A program made the translations under genes and the position numbers. From Symbiodinium sp. CCMP2592 (taxonomy: Eukaryota; Sar; Dinophyceae; Suessiales; Symbiodiniaceae): DNA of 64,000 bases. The stretch is from positions 753,511 to 817,510 of the forward strand of contig CAJNDT010000580.1 in the NCBI GenBank assembly GCA_905221615.1, written 5' to 3'. This document shows positions 11,703-22,730 of this stretch, one piece after another. Under the pieces are notes generated by a model. The model worked only from the letters and a program-made list of their open reading frames with translations, was not told where the DNA came from and made no database searches. Numbering within the stretch: the stretch's first letter is position 1; each line of letters begins with the position of its first letter.

Positions 11703-11788
11703 GGGTAGTTGTCAAAAATTAACTTCCCTTTTTGGGTACCCTCAATATTAGGTGACCCAAAAAGGGAGCACAACTTTGACAACCACCC
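11703..11788. repeat. inverted-repeat element
   Basis: Arms of about 38 nt, GGGTAGTTGTCAAA... and its near-complement ending ...TTTGACAACCACCC, with inner CCCTTTTTGGGT/ACCCAAAAAGGG. The whole 86-bp unit folds as one hairpin. Confidence 0.7.
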
Positions 11789-11888
11789 ATTCATTTCGAG
11801 GCAAGCCCTCAACTCAGAACTGCACGATCTGGCCCTGAACATGCATGCCTGGAACATATATGGTCTAAAGCCGCGACGCCAGACTCAC

Positions 11889-11935
11889 CTTCTTTGCGTC
11901 AGCATGGAATGCTCCTCCGAAAACACTTCACATCT
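11889..11935 (-). CDS. candidate exon with GTGAGT donor
   Basis: VFSEEHSMLTQR ends at GTGAGT (11883-11888) on the minus strand. Confidence 0.3.
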
Positions 11936-12282
11936 GCGGTGTGGTGAAAGAGGAACTCATGCGGCTTCAGGGAGCGCGTTCCAATGTGGAGCATGCGGCT
12001 GTTCGTTTTCTTTTGCCGGGTAGCCCTACTGAACCCTTAACTCCCCAGACTCTCTAAAACCCTACTCTTTCTTCGTGTAAAATGTTAGCCTCCATGAACA
12101 AAGCTGGCATTGCTGCCCTCAACCGTGCAAAGACTCAAACCGAACCATATCAACCCTGTACCAGGCATGATGATCCTGGCCCCTAAGCCCTAAAGTCTCT
12201 AGTCTCAACCTGATTACCAACGCCCTAGGGCTTACACCAAAACCGCGCGACTGGCCACCGGCTGATGCGCCTTAAGCTCCCC

Positions 12283-12319
12283 CCGAGATGCCGAACTTCT
12301 TCAGTACGTGGAGCCTTTC
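12283..12319 (-). CDS. candidate exon abutting a hairpin element
   Basis: After CAG (12320-12322) the minus strand reads ERLHVLKKFGISGG. The acceptor lies only 4 nt from the end of the inverted-repeat element at 12327-12424. Confidence 0.45.
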
Positions 12320-12326
12320 CTGGCGG

Positions 12327-12424
12327 TTTACTTACCTTTGGTTGGTAGGGAATGGAGGACTGGGGTACAAGTATAACTACTATTACTACCCTTCTTCCAT
12401 TCCCTACTAACCAAAGGTAAGTTT
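12327..12424. repeat. inverted-repeat element, family C copy 1
   Basis: 98-bp unit with arms TTTACTTACCTTTGGTTGGT and near-complement. It is homologous along its length to 45207-45304, sharing the core TGGGGTACAA.TATAACTACT. Each end reads GGTAAGT outward. Confidence 0.75.
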
Positions 12425-12427
12425 AAG

Positions 12428-12826
12428 GTTGTGCATTCTTGGGGGTTTGTCTTGGGAGCCCCAGCTGCTACACAGTAATGCAGCTGCAGAGGAGAAGCAA
12501 TTAGATACATAGGATTTCTTCACCGTGCAGCATCCGAAGCCCGAAGAACCCCAAAAGCCAAACTGTGTTTACCTTCGGCTGGGAGCTTCAGACGCGATTT
12601 AGCGAGATGAGGGCATGGCGCTCGTTCCCTGCGAGTTTAGGGATCAGGGCTTCCTGGGTGTAGAGGGCCTGAGCTGTTTGGAGCTTTGCTTCGGGCGGAG
12701 CTATGAAGGCCTTTGCCCGTGTGCTAAACTCCACTCAATGCCAGAGGCTCCAAGAAACGTCCAACCCTGAAAAAACAACGAGCCTCGAGCTCGAGTACCG
12801 CAGGGTCATGCTTCAAGCCCTGTCAG
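12428..12826 (-). CDS. weak candidate exons
   Basis: HYCVAAGAPKTNPQECTT (12428-12505), NERHALISLNR (12590-12635), WTFLGASGIEWSLAHGQRPS (12705-12765) and, after a CAG acceptor, GLKHDPAVLELEAR (12782-12826). Confidence 0.3.
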
Positions 12827-13049
12827 ACAAGCTTGTGGTTTAGGGTTTGGGAGGGTGGAAGGCTTTATGATTCAAGGTTGGGTCAGGGTCTCTGCTTCAG
12901 GTTTTGAGTTCAGGGATAGTGGTCTAAGGCTTTAGATGGATTTGGGGTTTTTGACGGTTCAGGAGATTCAGAATCAAGGGTGTTTGCAGTTTTGCAGATC
13001 GGGGTTTCTGGTAGACCTGGTAGACGGTACGGATGTCAGGATCTAGGTC

Positions 13050-13235
13050 GTTGAGGCTTTAGGTCGTAAGGTGCAGCTCGAGGCATCTGACTCCAAGCAC
13101 ACGCAACGGCAAGCTCCAAACCTTGAAAACCGAGGCGGACCGGACCATTAACGAACTTGCAAACCCGGACTCGCATAAACTGGTTTACGAACCCGTAAGA
13201 CCTGATATACGCAGGGTTCGGAATCTAGACAGCTC
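13050..13235 (-). CDS. weak candidate exon
   Basis: Open minus frame of about 60 codons, with YIRSYGFVNQFMRVRVCKFV and LELAVACAWSQMPRAAP. No motif. Confidence 0.3.
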
Positions 13236-13328
13236 CCTAGTGTAACAAGAGCATCATCTGGCCCAAATTTCTGTGCCAGATATTTCGGCCCCCATTTTCA
13301 GCAGCAAAACCCCGCTGGTTGCTGGAAC

Positions 13329-13390
13329 CTTGTTGCTGCAGTGGCGCTCGTCGCGCATCTCGCGCTTCAGGGCCTGAAGATCCTCCAGAA
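13329..13390 (-). CDS. candidate exon
   Basis: Minus strand reads LLEDLQALKREMRDERHCSN then K, ending at AAG|GTTCCA. Coiled-coil-like with strong codon bias. Upstream DNA (13440-13500) is GA-rich. Confidence 0.5.
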
Positions 13391-13437
13391 GCGGCGACGC
13401 ACATATGCGAAAGCACATATATGAATGGTAATGTGTG

Positions 13438-13560
13438 AAACACAGAGAGACAGAGAGAGAGATAGAGAGAGAGAGAGGGAGAGAGAGGGATAGAGAGACG
13501 GACAGCTAGGGAGATGGAGAGATGAAAAGAGAATAGAGAGATAAAGAGACAGAGAGGTAC
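13438..13560. repeat. GA-rich purine tract
   Basis: Repeated GAGAGA/GATAGA on the plus strand, a polypyrimidine tract on the minus strand upstream of the exon at 13329-13390. Confidence 0.7.
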
Positions 13561-13649
13561 ATGCATAGAGACATGCAGATCGCGAGATACACGGTTTGAG
13601 ATGCGAGGTTGAGGGTGCCGGGCGTAGGGCAAGGATTTAAGATTGGAGC

Positions 13650-13691
13650 CTCCTGCAGCTGATTGAGCTCCTCGATGTCGGCTTCCATGTC
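13650..13691 (-). CDS. candidate 42-nt exon
   Basis: Fourteen codons, DMEADIEELNQLQE, after TAG, ending at GAG|GCTCC (possible GC donor). Heptad-like. Confidence 0.5.
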
Positions 13692-13974
13692 CTACGCCAC
13701 CAGGGGGCGAGTGGGTTCAAGGATTCTCGGGCAGAGTGTTAGGAGCTTGGGGGGTGCTTGGGGCTTTGTTTCACCTAGACTTCGTCCCTCAGTGACCCTC
13801 ACCCCCCACTTGGAACCCCAGACTCGGACTCAGCCAAACCACAAGACACTGGACGTACCCAAACCCTTAAAAGATAAGCTTCTGCAACACTCAGGAGTGA
13901 AGGGTTCAGGCTTTAGGGTTTCGGATTGGGGTTTGGGGCTTGGAGTTCGAGGTTAAGGTATACTTGGCTGCGCT

Positions 13975-14075
13975 TCTTTCCTGGGCTCCGAAAACACTTG
14001 CTAAAGAGTCCTTGTTCATGTTCTTCGTGCGCTTCCTTGGGCAGCACATCACACGTAGTGGCAAGAACCCCAAGA
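13975..14075 (-). CDS. candidate exon
   Basis: Minus strand reads LPKEAHEEHEQGLFSKCFRS, charged and helical, preceded by CCCAAG. Confidence 0.42.
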
Positions 14076-14284
14076 CTCCAGGCCCCTGCTAAGCGCGCAG
14101 TCCCGCGCCGAACATACCGAAGTGCTCCTCAAGTCATAAGCTACTGAAGACCTGCCAATGAAGCAATCAAGCCAACTCTTCATTCTGCCGCACCCAAACA
14201 GTCTTCAACCCCATAGCCCCTCCAAGAAATCAGTGGCCTCCGTGGAGTATATTTGGGTTCGGGGGTTCAAATCCTAGGAGTGTT

Positions 14285-14495
14285 CGATTTTAGTGGCTTC
14301 GGCGTGGCTACCCATATGGCGCCCTTCAGGGTAGTTCTTGCCGAAAGTAAACACCCAAGAGGACCCAAAAACAGTTCTTGACATGAAGGGAGAGGCAAAC
14401 ATCGAATACCCTGGCACCGGGAACCCACCCACAGCACAGACCCCTGCATAAAGAAAACACATCACATGAGGAAGACACGCTCTGGGGTACTTCAT
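14285..14495 (-). CDS. candidate exon
   Basis: Open minus frame of about 70 codons with FPVPGYSMFASPFMSRTVFG and FTFGKNYPEGRHMGSHAEAT. No domain recognised. Confidence 0.35.
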
Positions 14496-14704
14496 TCTCT
14501 CAAGGCATCCGTTATGGCATCCGTAGGCCCCGAAGAAAAAGCATCTTGAATGCTCCCCCCTAAATTTCTAAGATACAGGTTGAGGGGTCTTGGGCTTCCC
14601 TAAGATCAGAAGGACCTGAATCCAACCCAAACTGGCTGGACTACAGCTGAACCCAGCCCTAAAGCCTAAATCCTGAACCTTGAGCAGACCCCGTACTCTA
14701 CATT

Positions 14705-14765
14705 CGGCCAGGTTTCTTATCGTGCAGCTCCTTGCCCCGCAGCTCCTGCGCGAGTGTCGGGTGTG
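14705..14765 (-). CDS. candidate exon
   Basis: Minus strand reads PTLAQELRGKELHDKK, with CAG|GAG inside as a possible acceptor. Helical, like neighbouring candidates. Confidence 0.42.
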
Positions 14766-14859
14766 GTTTTCTTGGGGAGGGCTTTTCCGTGCTTGTTAAT
14801 TAAGGTTCAAGCTCTTGTTCTGGAACTGTCAGGAGTTGGAGGCCAGCGGCAGTCAGATT

Positions 14860-15684
14860 TCAAGACTCTTGACGGCATGACCCACATTCGCTTGATGCGA
14901 AGACTGTGTAGTACTGTGTAGTAGGGCTTCCCCACCTAAACCAAGCTGCTGAAACATCAGTGTTTCGCGTCGCAGACGACGGCAAGCTCAGGATGCCGCT
15001 CTGGTGGCTGCTCTGGCAGAGGAAGCTAAAAGCAATCACCCCGCAGAGGCAGCAAAAGAGAAAGACAACCTCAAAATAGCTCAGGACGATCATGGCAATC
15101 CTCGTTTCAACCGCTGTGTTCTCAGCCATGACTTGCTTCTGACATGGCTGCGCCGACCATCCCTCGCTGCCTGTCGCTGCCCCTAAATCTGCCAAGCACG
15201 GGTCCATCGGACCCTTGCATGGGACCAGGGTAGTGCAAGAATCAGCAAGCAAACGTTCGCAACAGAACCAATAGATTCGCACTTAAGCTGCGATAAGACG
15301 ATCTTGCACACGCAACTCTCTACTGGCGTGGGCCAATCAGGCAGTCAGGTATAGCGCAGCCTATAGGGCCTATAGGATCCTGCGAACCTCACAAACAAAC
15401 GAGGACAAGCTTCCCACTGAATATTTGCGCGCTGGCATGATGAAGTTTAGCTACACTCTTTGGCTGCAGAATCCAATTCCAGACAGTCCGCAGCCACTGC
15501 CATGCCATTGCCGCGCATACCCGTGGAGGAAGCTAAAAGCAGTCACTCCAAGGTACTGCGGCAACCGCAACTGTACAATGAACAGGCCTACAAAAATTGT
15601 TTGGGCAATTGAGGTGGCTGTGCTGAGCACCATGCATGGATGTTGCCAGCGCATTGTAGCAAGCAGAGTGAAATAGGTCTTCAC
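14860..15684. other. ambiguous region, open on both strands
   Basis: Plus frame ALAEEAKSNHPAEAAKEKDN (15004 onward) and a minus frame with a hydrophobic stretch overlap. The 21-mer GAGGAAGCTAAAAGCARTCAC occurs at about 15020 and 15527, a local duplication. Strand and frame not decided. Confidence 0.3.
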
Positions 15685-17412
15685 TCACTGCACTTGGAAT
15701 CTGCGCGGGTTTGTGCCGCGGTAGGACCGGTGATATCCCTGTCGTGTTCGCGCCTCGGTGGTGGACTGCGCGACGGAGGCCGGATTGCGGAGTGTCGTCG
15801 CTGGAATGTTCAGGAAGGAGCGGCTGACTAAAACCGCTTCCCCGTCAGAGTCAGTGAAGGCGATGTCCCGGGAGCTTCTTGGGACCACGCCAAGGCTGTA
15901 GGGCAGTGACCAGATCACGCGCATGACCTCTTCCTCCAGGCATTCTGCGACAAAGATGTCACATGGCCTGAGCCGCATGGTGGACAGATGACTGCGGATG
16001 GCTCGGAAGCAGAAAGGCTCCATGAAGATCTTGGCGCCGGACGGCTGCAAGCGCCAGTCCAATCCCTCCTCCTGCAAGGTCTGTCGACATGGCTGCAAGG
16101 TGAGCGAATGCTGCAGATCTGTGTCCAGCTGGCGATGTGTGCGGCTCAATGTCAAATGCACCACCCGAGTGAGTCCAGCGGGCACATGCGACTGCAAGTG
16201 TTGACTGTTGCCGTGCCAGCCGGATCCGATGTTGTATTCGATCCAAGAGGCCTCCTGTTCTGCCACGATTGCGGCACCCTCCTCCTCCAGGATTTCAGCT
16301 GGAGGCTCGCTGTGATGCACCGGCTGCAGCACCTCCTGCATCGGATCGGGGGTGGGTGCGCTGGTAGACTGTGAGGCAAGCCGAACCGTGAAGACTGGCG
16401 GCACATGGCGCCGCAAACACCCCCCGAAACACACCAACTCGCCACTCGCCTTCACGGCACAAGTGTGACGGTGTCCGGCAGCAACGGCCACCACCGGGTC
16501 GGCAGGCACATCGCACTGACCACAGCGATTATCTCCGAAGCAGACCAGCTCGCCACTCGCCTTCACGGCACAGGTGTGAAAATGTCTCGCAGCCACGGCC
16601 ACCACCGCACCGAGGTCGGGAAGCACGTCGCACTGACCACAGCGATTGTCTCCGAAGCAAACCAGCTCGCCACTCGCCTTCACGGCACAGGTGTGATGTG
16701 CTCCGGCAGCCACGGCAACCACCGGACCGAGGTCGGGAGGCACATCGCGCTGACCATACTCATTGCTTCCGAAGCAAACCAGCTCGCCATTCGCCTTCAC
16801 GGCACAGGTGTGAGCAGATCCGGCAGCCACGGCCAGCACCGGACCAAGGTCGGGAGGCACATCGCACTGACCAAAGCGATTGTCTCCGAAGCAAACCAGC
16901 TCGCCACTCGCCTTCACGGCACAGGTGTGATAAGATCCGGCAGCCACTGCCACCACCAGACCGAGGTCGGGAGGCACATCGCTCTGACCGAAGGATACAT
17001 AGGGATCATTTTCCGCGAAGCAAACCAGCTCGCCACTCGCCTTAATGGCACAGATGTGAAGATATCCGGCAGCCAAGGCCACCACCGGACCGAGGTCTGG
17101 TGGCAAATCAATCCCGTTTCTGCCGAAGCAGCAAACAAGCTGTCCGGTCTCACTGATGGCATACGTTGCTTCCCAAGAGGCAACGGGGCAGTTGGGGGGC
17201 TGCATGCGCCATCCCAAATACGGTAAAACGTGCTTGAAGATATCTGTCCGGCCAGCATGGCATCCGAGCAACAGTAGGTTGTAAACGTCTTGGGTGGTGA
17301 CGTGATGGTTCCTGTCCTCCAGCAATCGTAGAGCCATAAGGCCAGGAGCCCTCGGACGACCTCTTGCCCCAAAAAGGCTTGAGCCGAACACATGGTTACG
17401 GGATGGTCCCAT
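15685..17412 (-). CDS. RCC1-repeat (regulator of chromosome condensation-like) protein
   Basis: The first ATG is at 17412 (576 codons to the stop); the frame is open to 17442. After an N-terminal region with an ankyrin-like patch (NLLLLGCHAGRTDIFKHVLP), six near-identical units of about 39 residues follow a partial one. The consensus is VVAVAAGxxHTCAVKASGEL-VCFGDNRxGQCDVPPDLG. This matches RCC1 blades; six or seven would make a beta-propeller. About 190 residues of unassigned tail follow the last repeat. RCC1 propellers serve as GEFs, ubiquitin-ligase modules or chromatin-binding domains; which applies is unknown. The units are about 117 bp and highly alike in DNA, suggesting recent tandem expansion. 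Both ends may join further exons. Confidence 0.8.
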   Translation of the reverse strand: MGPSRNHVFGSSLFGARGRPRAPGLMALRLLEDRNHHVTTQDVYNLLLLGCHAGRTDIFKHVLPYLGWRMQPPNCPVASWEATYAISETGQLVCCFGRNGIDLPPDLGPVVALAAGYLHICAIKASGELVCFAENDPYVSFGQSDVPPDLGLVVAVAAGSYHTCAVKASGELVCFGDNRFGQCDVPPDLGPVLAVAAGSAHTCAVKANGELVCFGSNEYGQRDVPPDLGPVVAVAAGAHHTCAVKASGELVCFGDNRCGQCDVLPDLGAVVAVAARHFHTCAVKASGELVCFGDNRCGQCDVPADPVVAVAAGHRHTCAVKASGELVCFGGCLRRHVPPVFTVRLASQSTSAPTPDPMQEVLQPVHHSEPPAEILEEEGAAIVAEQEASWIEYNIGSGWHGNSQHLQSHVPAGLTRVVHLTLSRTHRQLDTDLQHSLTLQPCRQTLQEEGLDWRLQPSGAKIFMEPFCFRAIRSHLSTMRLRPCDIFVAECLEEEVMRVIWSLPYSLGVVPRSSRDIAFTDSDGEAVLVSRSFLNIPATTLRNPASVAQSTTEARTRQGYHRSYRGTNPRRFQVQ

Positions 17413-18396
17413 CCATCTTGCATATCTGTGCCGCACGGCCACAAAATAGAGGCGTCACTACTCCTACTTCGGTTCAGGTTGGAGTTTGGTACTGTTTGGC
17501 ATGTAACCGACAGTCAGAGAGATCAGTATCCCTGCTCTTGCTGATGCTGCTTAAGCAACATACTTGAAAACCTCCCCTTTCATGCGGTCTTGCTTCTTCA
17601 CAGAGATAGGTTTAAAGCTTCTTCAGAACACGAACTTCTCAGAGCCCGAGATACAAAAGTTCGGTGTTGGCTGCAGGGTGTTTCTTTGCGGGTGTTCGAT
17701 CTTCGGTCTTCAAGACTATGAGGCAGAGGATTTGAAGTGCTTCGGATCGTGGCAGGAGCTTAAGACCTCTGGAGTCAGGTTGGGAGACCGGAAAGGAAAG
17801 AGGCTCGCGCCTATGCAACTGTGTGAGGGAATTCTTCAAAGGAGGATCCCTTCAGCGATCCTTACCACAAGGATCCGACAACTGAGTGTGTCTGAAGCTC
17901 TCTTCTGGGGACTGGTTCGGAGTAGTGGCCGGAATAACTGGAAAATGGTATAGGGGCACTTGACAGTGTACCTGCGTAGGGACGACAGGGGAGTTTCATT
18001 ATCGACTGTTCAAACTCTTATCCCATCGGGATGGTCTGCTGAGCCTCCACAAGTCGTCCAGGAACCAGAAGGGTTAAGGTGGTGGGGGGGGGGGGGGTCT
18101 CAGGGTTCTGATTTAGGATCCACATCTGTGGTGTAGGGTTTGGGGTTGAGGCTTCAGGCTCTCCCGGAACCCCACACACCCGAGTAGCTCACACAGATGT
18201 GGGTTTTGGCACCTTCGGGGCTTAAGGCTTCTAGTCTCCCCCAAGCTGTGCTGATTCAGAGGTTTCGCTGGCAGCTCAGCGGCTCCAGTAGGGTTTAGGG
18301 ATCTTTGCGAGGAGTTCTTCGACAACCCAACAACCATTCGCTGTCACCAACTTGGCCTCCTATGGCAACACCCACTAAACCATAAAGCGTTGGCGC
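17413..18396. other. no clear gene
   Basis: Non-repetitive to about 18050, with open frames on both strands (17564-17953 plus, 17639-17839 minus) that do not stand out. A poly-G run lies at 18083-18097, then telomere-like DNA with a weak minus frame at 18240-18337. Confidence 0.4.
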
Positions 18397-18432
18397 CTGC
18401 AGGCGCATCAGCCACTTCATCACTTCTTCGTC
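18397..18432 (-). CDS. candidate 36-nt exon
   Basis: After CAG, twelve codons read DEEVMKWLMRLQ, ending at CAG|GC. Small, but both boundaries fit a CAG acceptor and a GC donor. Confidence 0.45.
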
Positions 18433-18599
18433 CTGCTCAGCAACGCAACTTATGGCTCACGGTGTTTCGGGTTGAGGACGTCGATCGGATTTGGGTTTGA
18501 AAGCCTAAGGCCGCGAGTCGTATGAGGCTTCCGAGGTTCAGGTCTGGCGGGTTTGGTTTTTGGGTCGTCGCCGGGTGCAGGCTTGGGGCTGGGGTTCGA

Positions 18600-18890
18600 C
18601 ACAGTTGCGATCGCCCAGAGTTCAGGTGCTCAGTTCTTGTGATTGCAAACGGGGGGAATGCCTTCGAAGCCCTGTCTGGATCCCCCATCACTACAATTAC
18701 AAGCTGACAGCTGAACAAGGTCATGACTCACATGGTACGAAGAATGCCCGGTTTTGGCGGGGCACGGTCAGCGCCCGTCCTTCTCTGACAAGACTCCTCT
18801 AACAGACCACCTCGACACGAAAACCTCGCTAAGCGATACCATGAGGACCCCAAGGAACTGAAGGTTTTGCATGGATGTAGCCTAAGTGGA
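18600..18890 (-). CDS. weak candidate exons
   Basis: VMGDPDRASKAFPPFAITRT (18600-18720) and LARFSCRGGLLEESCQRRTG (18735-18890) are open on the minus strand. Confidence 0.28.
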
Positions 18891-19036
18891 GGTACCAAAT
18901 GACACCCAAAAAGAAAAAACATATTTAGAGAGCCTACCCAGACCCTGAACCCTAAACCTCAACCAAAGCAACGGAAAAGTCGTAAGATCCTAAACCCTAA
19001 ACCCTAAACCCTAAACCCTATCTGGAGGTTCAGCTT

Positions 19037-19105
19037 CTTGGGCCTTGTCTTGCTCATGCTCTGTGAGGCCCTCAGCCTCCCAGCACACAGCAGTTGCAGG
19101 GAAGC
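19037..19105 (-). CDS. candidate exon
   Basis: Minus strand reads FPATAVCWEAEGLTEHEQDK. It is followed on the other side by an intact TTTAGGG-type array (18985-19021). Confidence 0.4.
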
Positions 19106-19699
19106 TGAAGGAGTTCTAGTTCATAGTTGGGATAGGATGAAAAAGGTACATTTGTATTCCTTATTGGGTTTAAGTACCCATAAACATGTAGAATGCTACT
19201 CAACTATGACAAAGAGTTGAGGTTGAGGGTTCAGTGGCATGTAGCGTGCCGGGTTGAAGAACTAAACTCTGTACTTCCGATCCATCAGTTTCAGTATTTA
19301 GGACAGCCGAGGCATTCGGAGACAGCATATATTGGTTCTGCTGTGATGTTAGAGCTTCAAGAAAGACTTATACCTGCACCCCGCATCCGCAATCTGAGCG
19401 TGAGCCGAAGCTGCAGAGGTTTTCGGGTGCCATCACGGTTCCGCGAAGTTTCAGGGAACAGGGCGGGTGTCGTGTGCTGAGTTTAGTAGACCTCACGAAA
19501 TCTTCAGAGCGCCACAGCGGTTTGGAATCCATTGGAGTTCTTGAGGCTCAGGTTTCAGCTGAGCGAACAACTGGTCAGCTGGATTGGTATTTCAGCCACT
19601 GTGCTTGCAAGTTTCTTTTTTCTCCGCCAACTACAGACAAGTTTGTTCACAGCAGCTCGAGCAAGCCCCGAGCTGTGCCCGTAGAAACGGCCAGCAAAA

Positions 19700-20278
19700 T
19701 TAAACGCTTCCATCAGCCCTGGTTTCAGAGCGCACTACGAGTCGATAACCCCCTCTTTCTCTGCCCTCGATCAGGAAGCTCAAGTTGCTTGCGTGCCCTC
19801 GAAAGTGTCCGTTGAGATCTTTCAGGACCAGGGCAAATGCTCGGGACCTTGCACATTCCCAGTACAACGACAAGAACAGGAAAAGAACAGGCGATGTTAG
19901 TGCCCCCACTTCGGCTGACTGATACACCCAGACATTGTCTGACAGCATAATGAACAGACATAGCGGGAAGAGGAGAAGCGATGCCGTCGCCCCAATCGAG
20001 AGGCATCTCGGCAATTGAAAGCCCCTTTCAACGATATCGCTAAGGGCATCGAATGCGCTTTCCGACAAGCTGCATGCTCCCTTCATTTCCTCGAGTTGCT
20101 TCTTGCTCAATGCTGAGACCACTGAGTCAGACCAGAGGACGGTGCTAAACCATTCTGGGGGATCTGGAGCCGGAGCCAGAACCAACTGCTGCGACTGCAG
20201 GTTTTGGAGAACATCCTCCACCTGCGCCTCCGAGACACCGGCCTGGAGCAGGGCCTCTCTCGAGTTGACTTCGGCCAT
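19700..20278 (-). CDS. predicted two-pass membrane protein, family unknown
   Basis: ATG at 20278 opens a 192-codon frame. The first 95 residues are soluble and helical (REALLQAGVSEAQVEDVLQN). Two hydrophobic segments follow: LSIGATASLLLFPLCLFIML and GALTSPVLFLFLSLYW. A basic tail ends the frame. Codon use resembles the RCC1 ORF. The stop may lie in an intron, so the protein may be longer. No family recognised. Confidence 0.5.
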   Translation of the reverse strand: MAEVNSREALLQAGVSEAQVEDVLQNLQSQQLVLAPAPDPPEWFSTVLWSDSVVSALSKKQLEEMKGACSLSESAFDALSDIVERGFQLPRCLSIGATASLLLFPLCLFIMLSDNVWVYQSAEVGALTSPVLFLFLSLYWECARSRAFALVLKDLNGHFRGHASNLSFLIEGRERGGYRLVVRSETRADGSV

Positions 20279-20409
20279 TGCTTCGGTGCTAAGCTTGGCG
20301 CTGCACTCTCAACTTGAGCCACCTTCACGGATTCAGGGTTCTAGAACTGCAGATATTTTCAGTGAGATTGGCAAACAGGCATAGCAATGGATACATACTC
20401 ACAAATAGG

Positions 20410-20800
20410 TTGAAGGAGTACTATGCGCGCTCAGCCGTAAACCCTATGTCATATACATTCGAAAGACCGGCATGCTTGTCAACGCATGCATCACTTAGGC
20501 CCTGTCTCTGCGCCACTTGCCCTTCCCATTATAAACCTTAATAGCCTCAAATCTCTAAACTTAAGTCTTCAGCCCACACCTTGAGACTGGATGTGGCGGT
20601 GGCAAGGCTGTTATAAACCCCGAAGCTCCAAACCGTATACTGCTCGGACTTTTATGGCGTTGTGGTTCAGGATTAAAGCCAGAAGCCGGCCAAAGACACC
20701 TCTTCGTACGGAGGAATGGAGAGATGCTCTCGGAAGGCGTCAACGACGAGCTGTGTTGCTTTCTTTGTCTAAACCTCCTTCCGCTTCGGCAGACATCCAC
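20410..20800 (-). CDS. weak candidate exons
   Basis: ACVDKHAGLSNVYDIGFTAE (20410-20490) and RFRQRKQHSSSLTPSESISP (20640-20800) on the minus strand. Confidence 0.25.
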
Positions 20801-20899
20801 CCAACCACTTCTCCAGTTTCAGGCAACCCCCTCTCCCTTATCGAGGAGCCTGTTTGGGCCGGCGGGGTATGGACTACGATTTCGAGGTTTCGGATACGA

Positions 20900-21721
20900 G
20901 CCTTGATGCCGTGATTGTGCCAAGGGCTAGCATCGGGAAGTCGAAACAGTCATCCCCAATTCCCGAATCGTGTGCCGAATCCTAGACCAAATGCCCTGAA
21001 TCTTGGAGCTCACACTCTCCACTTTACAACCTTCATTCCCAACAACAACAACAACAACCACAACAACAACAACCACAACAACAACAACAACAACCACAAC
21101 CACAGTCCTCCACCGTCAACCAGCACTAGAACCCAAAACCCGAAAGCCCCAAAAAGGCCTTGAGAAAAGCCTTGCGCTCGGCAACTTGCACGAGAAGCCT
21201 CAGACAACTCTGCAAGATTGGGGCTTGTTTCAGGTCTAGGGTTCGGTCGTACAGTTTCACAAGACTGTAACTTAGAAGTAATTTCATGGGGGTTGTAATC
21301 ATCTATACACGTCATTGCCTCAGCTTTGCCTCAACTAGACTTTTCACTTTCGAGGCTACGTCACACTCGAGGCTACGGTGTCGGGAGTGGAGGTTGGGGG
21401 TTGAAGCGTCCTTGCTTCGACACGCATAAAAAGAGTCTATGTTGGGCTTCCTACCGCCTCGAGAACTCTCGTAAAGAACTGCGGGCTACAAAAAAGTTTA
21501 TAAGGTGCCAGTGGAGTCGCTCCAACACTTATGACGGCATGAAAGCTGCTAAACATCAACGTTGTCAGCTTCAGGTCCTGGATGAACAAGCTTTGTGGCT
21601 TCACGGAAACATAGTGATACCATGTCTTCCAGACAAACAATCTGACGTACGTACTTAAACACGCATGACGGAATGAATCTATCGTGGCTATATCAAACCC
21701 CCGCAATGATCAGCTAATTCT
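20900..21721. other. no clear gene; (CAA)n tract
   Basis: CAA/CAC trinucleotide tract at 21041-21105. A plus frame (KKSLCWASYRLENSRKELRA, 21430-21650) and its minus shadow are both open; undecided. Confidence 0.4.
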
Positions 21722-21840
21722 TTCCGCCCCGCGTTACCTCGCACGTTGGCAAGGCAGCCCTCGGAGATTCACATGCTGCAGCCGTAACATGGGACAACCC
21801 TACTAGACGTTCTGGCTCCTCCATTTGCAGATGCGTGCCT
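21722..21840 (-). CDS. candidate exon
   Basis: Minus strand reads HLQMEEPERLVGLSHVTAAA and ESPRAALPTCEVTR. Non-repetitive and codon-biased. Confidence 0.38.
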
Positions 21841-22170
21841 TCAAAAAGCCAACATCACTGGCCAAGCGGTATGTTTGGGCCACTCGAAAAGCTGGCTCCT
21901 GTCGGTTTAGGCTCAAAGTAGCTTGAGGTGTACAGGAGCATGCCAAACCATCATGCATTCACTTTGGCAACAATTCATCTATCAGGTTTAGCCAGCCGAG
22001 CAAAGCAAGAGGTCCTGTTACCGTGTCGTGCTTGGTGATTTAGAAGCAACTCTTGGGGACTGTTCCATGGAGCAGGTAACTGTACCAATAGATTGTCCTA
22101 GACATGGAGGTCCGGTATGACGAATACACGGAAACAAACCGGAGTCCGGCCCCTACGACAATGACAACGG

Positions 22171-22172
22171 CA

Positions 22173-22253
<81 letters not shown>

Positions 22254-22254
22254 G

Positions 22255-22310
<56 letters not shown>

Positions 22311-22318
22311 GCTACTAG

Positions 22319-22374
<56 letters not shown>

Positions 22375-22550
22375 CTACTGCTACTGCTACTGCTAATGCT
22401 ACTGCTACTGCTACTGCTACTGCTACTGCTACTGCTACTGCTACTGCTACTGCTACTGCTACTGCTACTGCTACTGCTACTGCTACTGCTACTGCTACTG
22501 CTACTGCTACTGCTACTGCTACTGCTACTGCTACGACTACTGCTACTACT
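22171..22550. repeat. compound (CTA)n and (GCTACT)n microsatellite
   Basis: The trinucleotide CTA array to about 22374 has three interruptions and turns into a hexanucleotide GCTACT array to about 22532. Poly-Thr and poly-Val ORFs across it are artefacts. Confidence 0.95.
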
Positions 22551-22604
22551 ACTACGACTGCGACGACGACTCCTGCTGCTCCTCCCCCTCCTACCACCAC
22601 CACT

Positions 22605-22730
22605 GCTGCCCAGCTGACGACGACGAGATCGCTGCTACTTCTTCTTTGCAGCTGTAGATCAAGTTGCAAAACAAACAAACGTCTTCGCCGATGCCCGAGA
22701 TGGAAGAGTCCCAGGTGGACTTGAATCACA
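22605..22730 (-). CDS. candidate exon next to the microsatellite
   Basis: Minus strand reads STWDSSISGIGEDVCLFCNL and IYSCKEEVAAISSSSAGQQ, then runs into the repeat. Confidence 0.38.

Noticed and set aside
16405..17226. 273-codon plus-strand ORF
   Set aside because: Antisense shadow of the RCC1 repeats; its periodicity follows the minus-strand repeat.
22040..22729. Val/Ala-rich and Thr-rich ORFs of about 200 codons
   Set aside because: Artefacts of the CTA/GCTACT microsatellite; only the non-repeat end at 22605-22730 is kept as a candidate exon.
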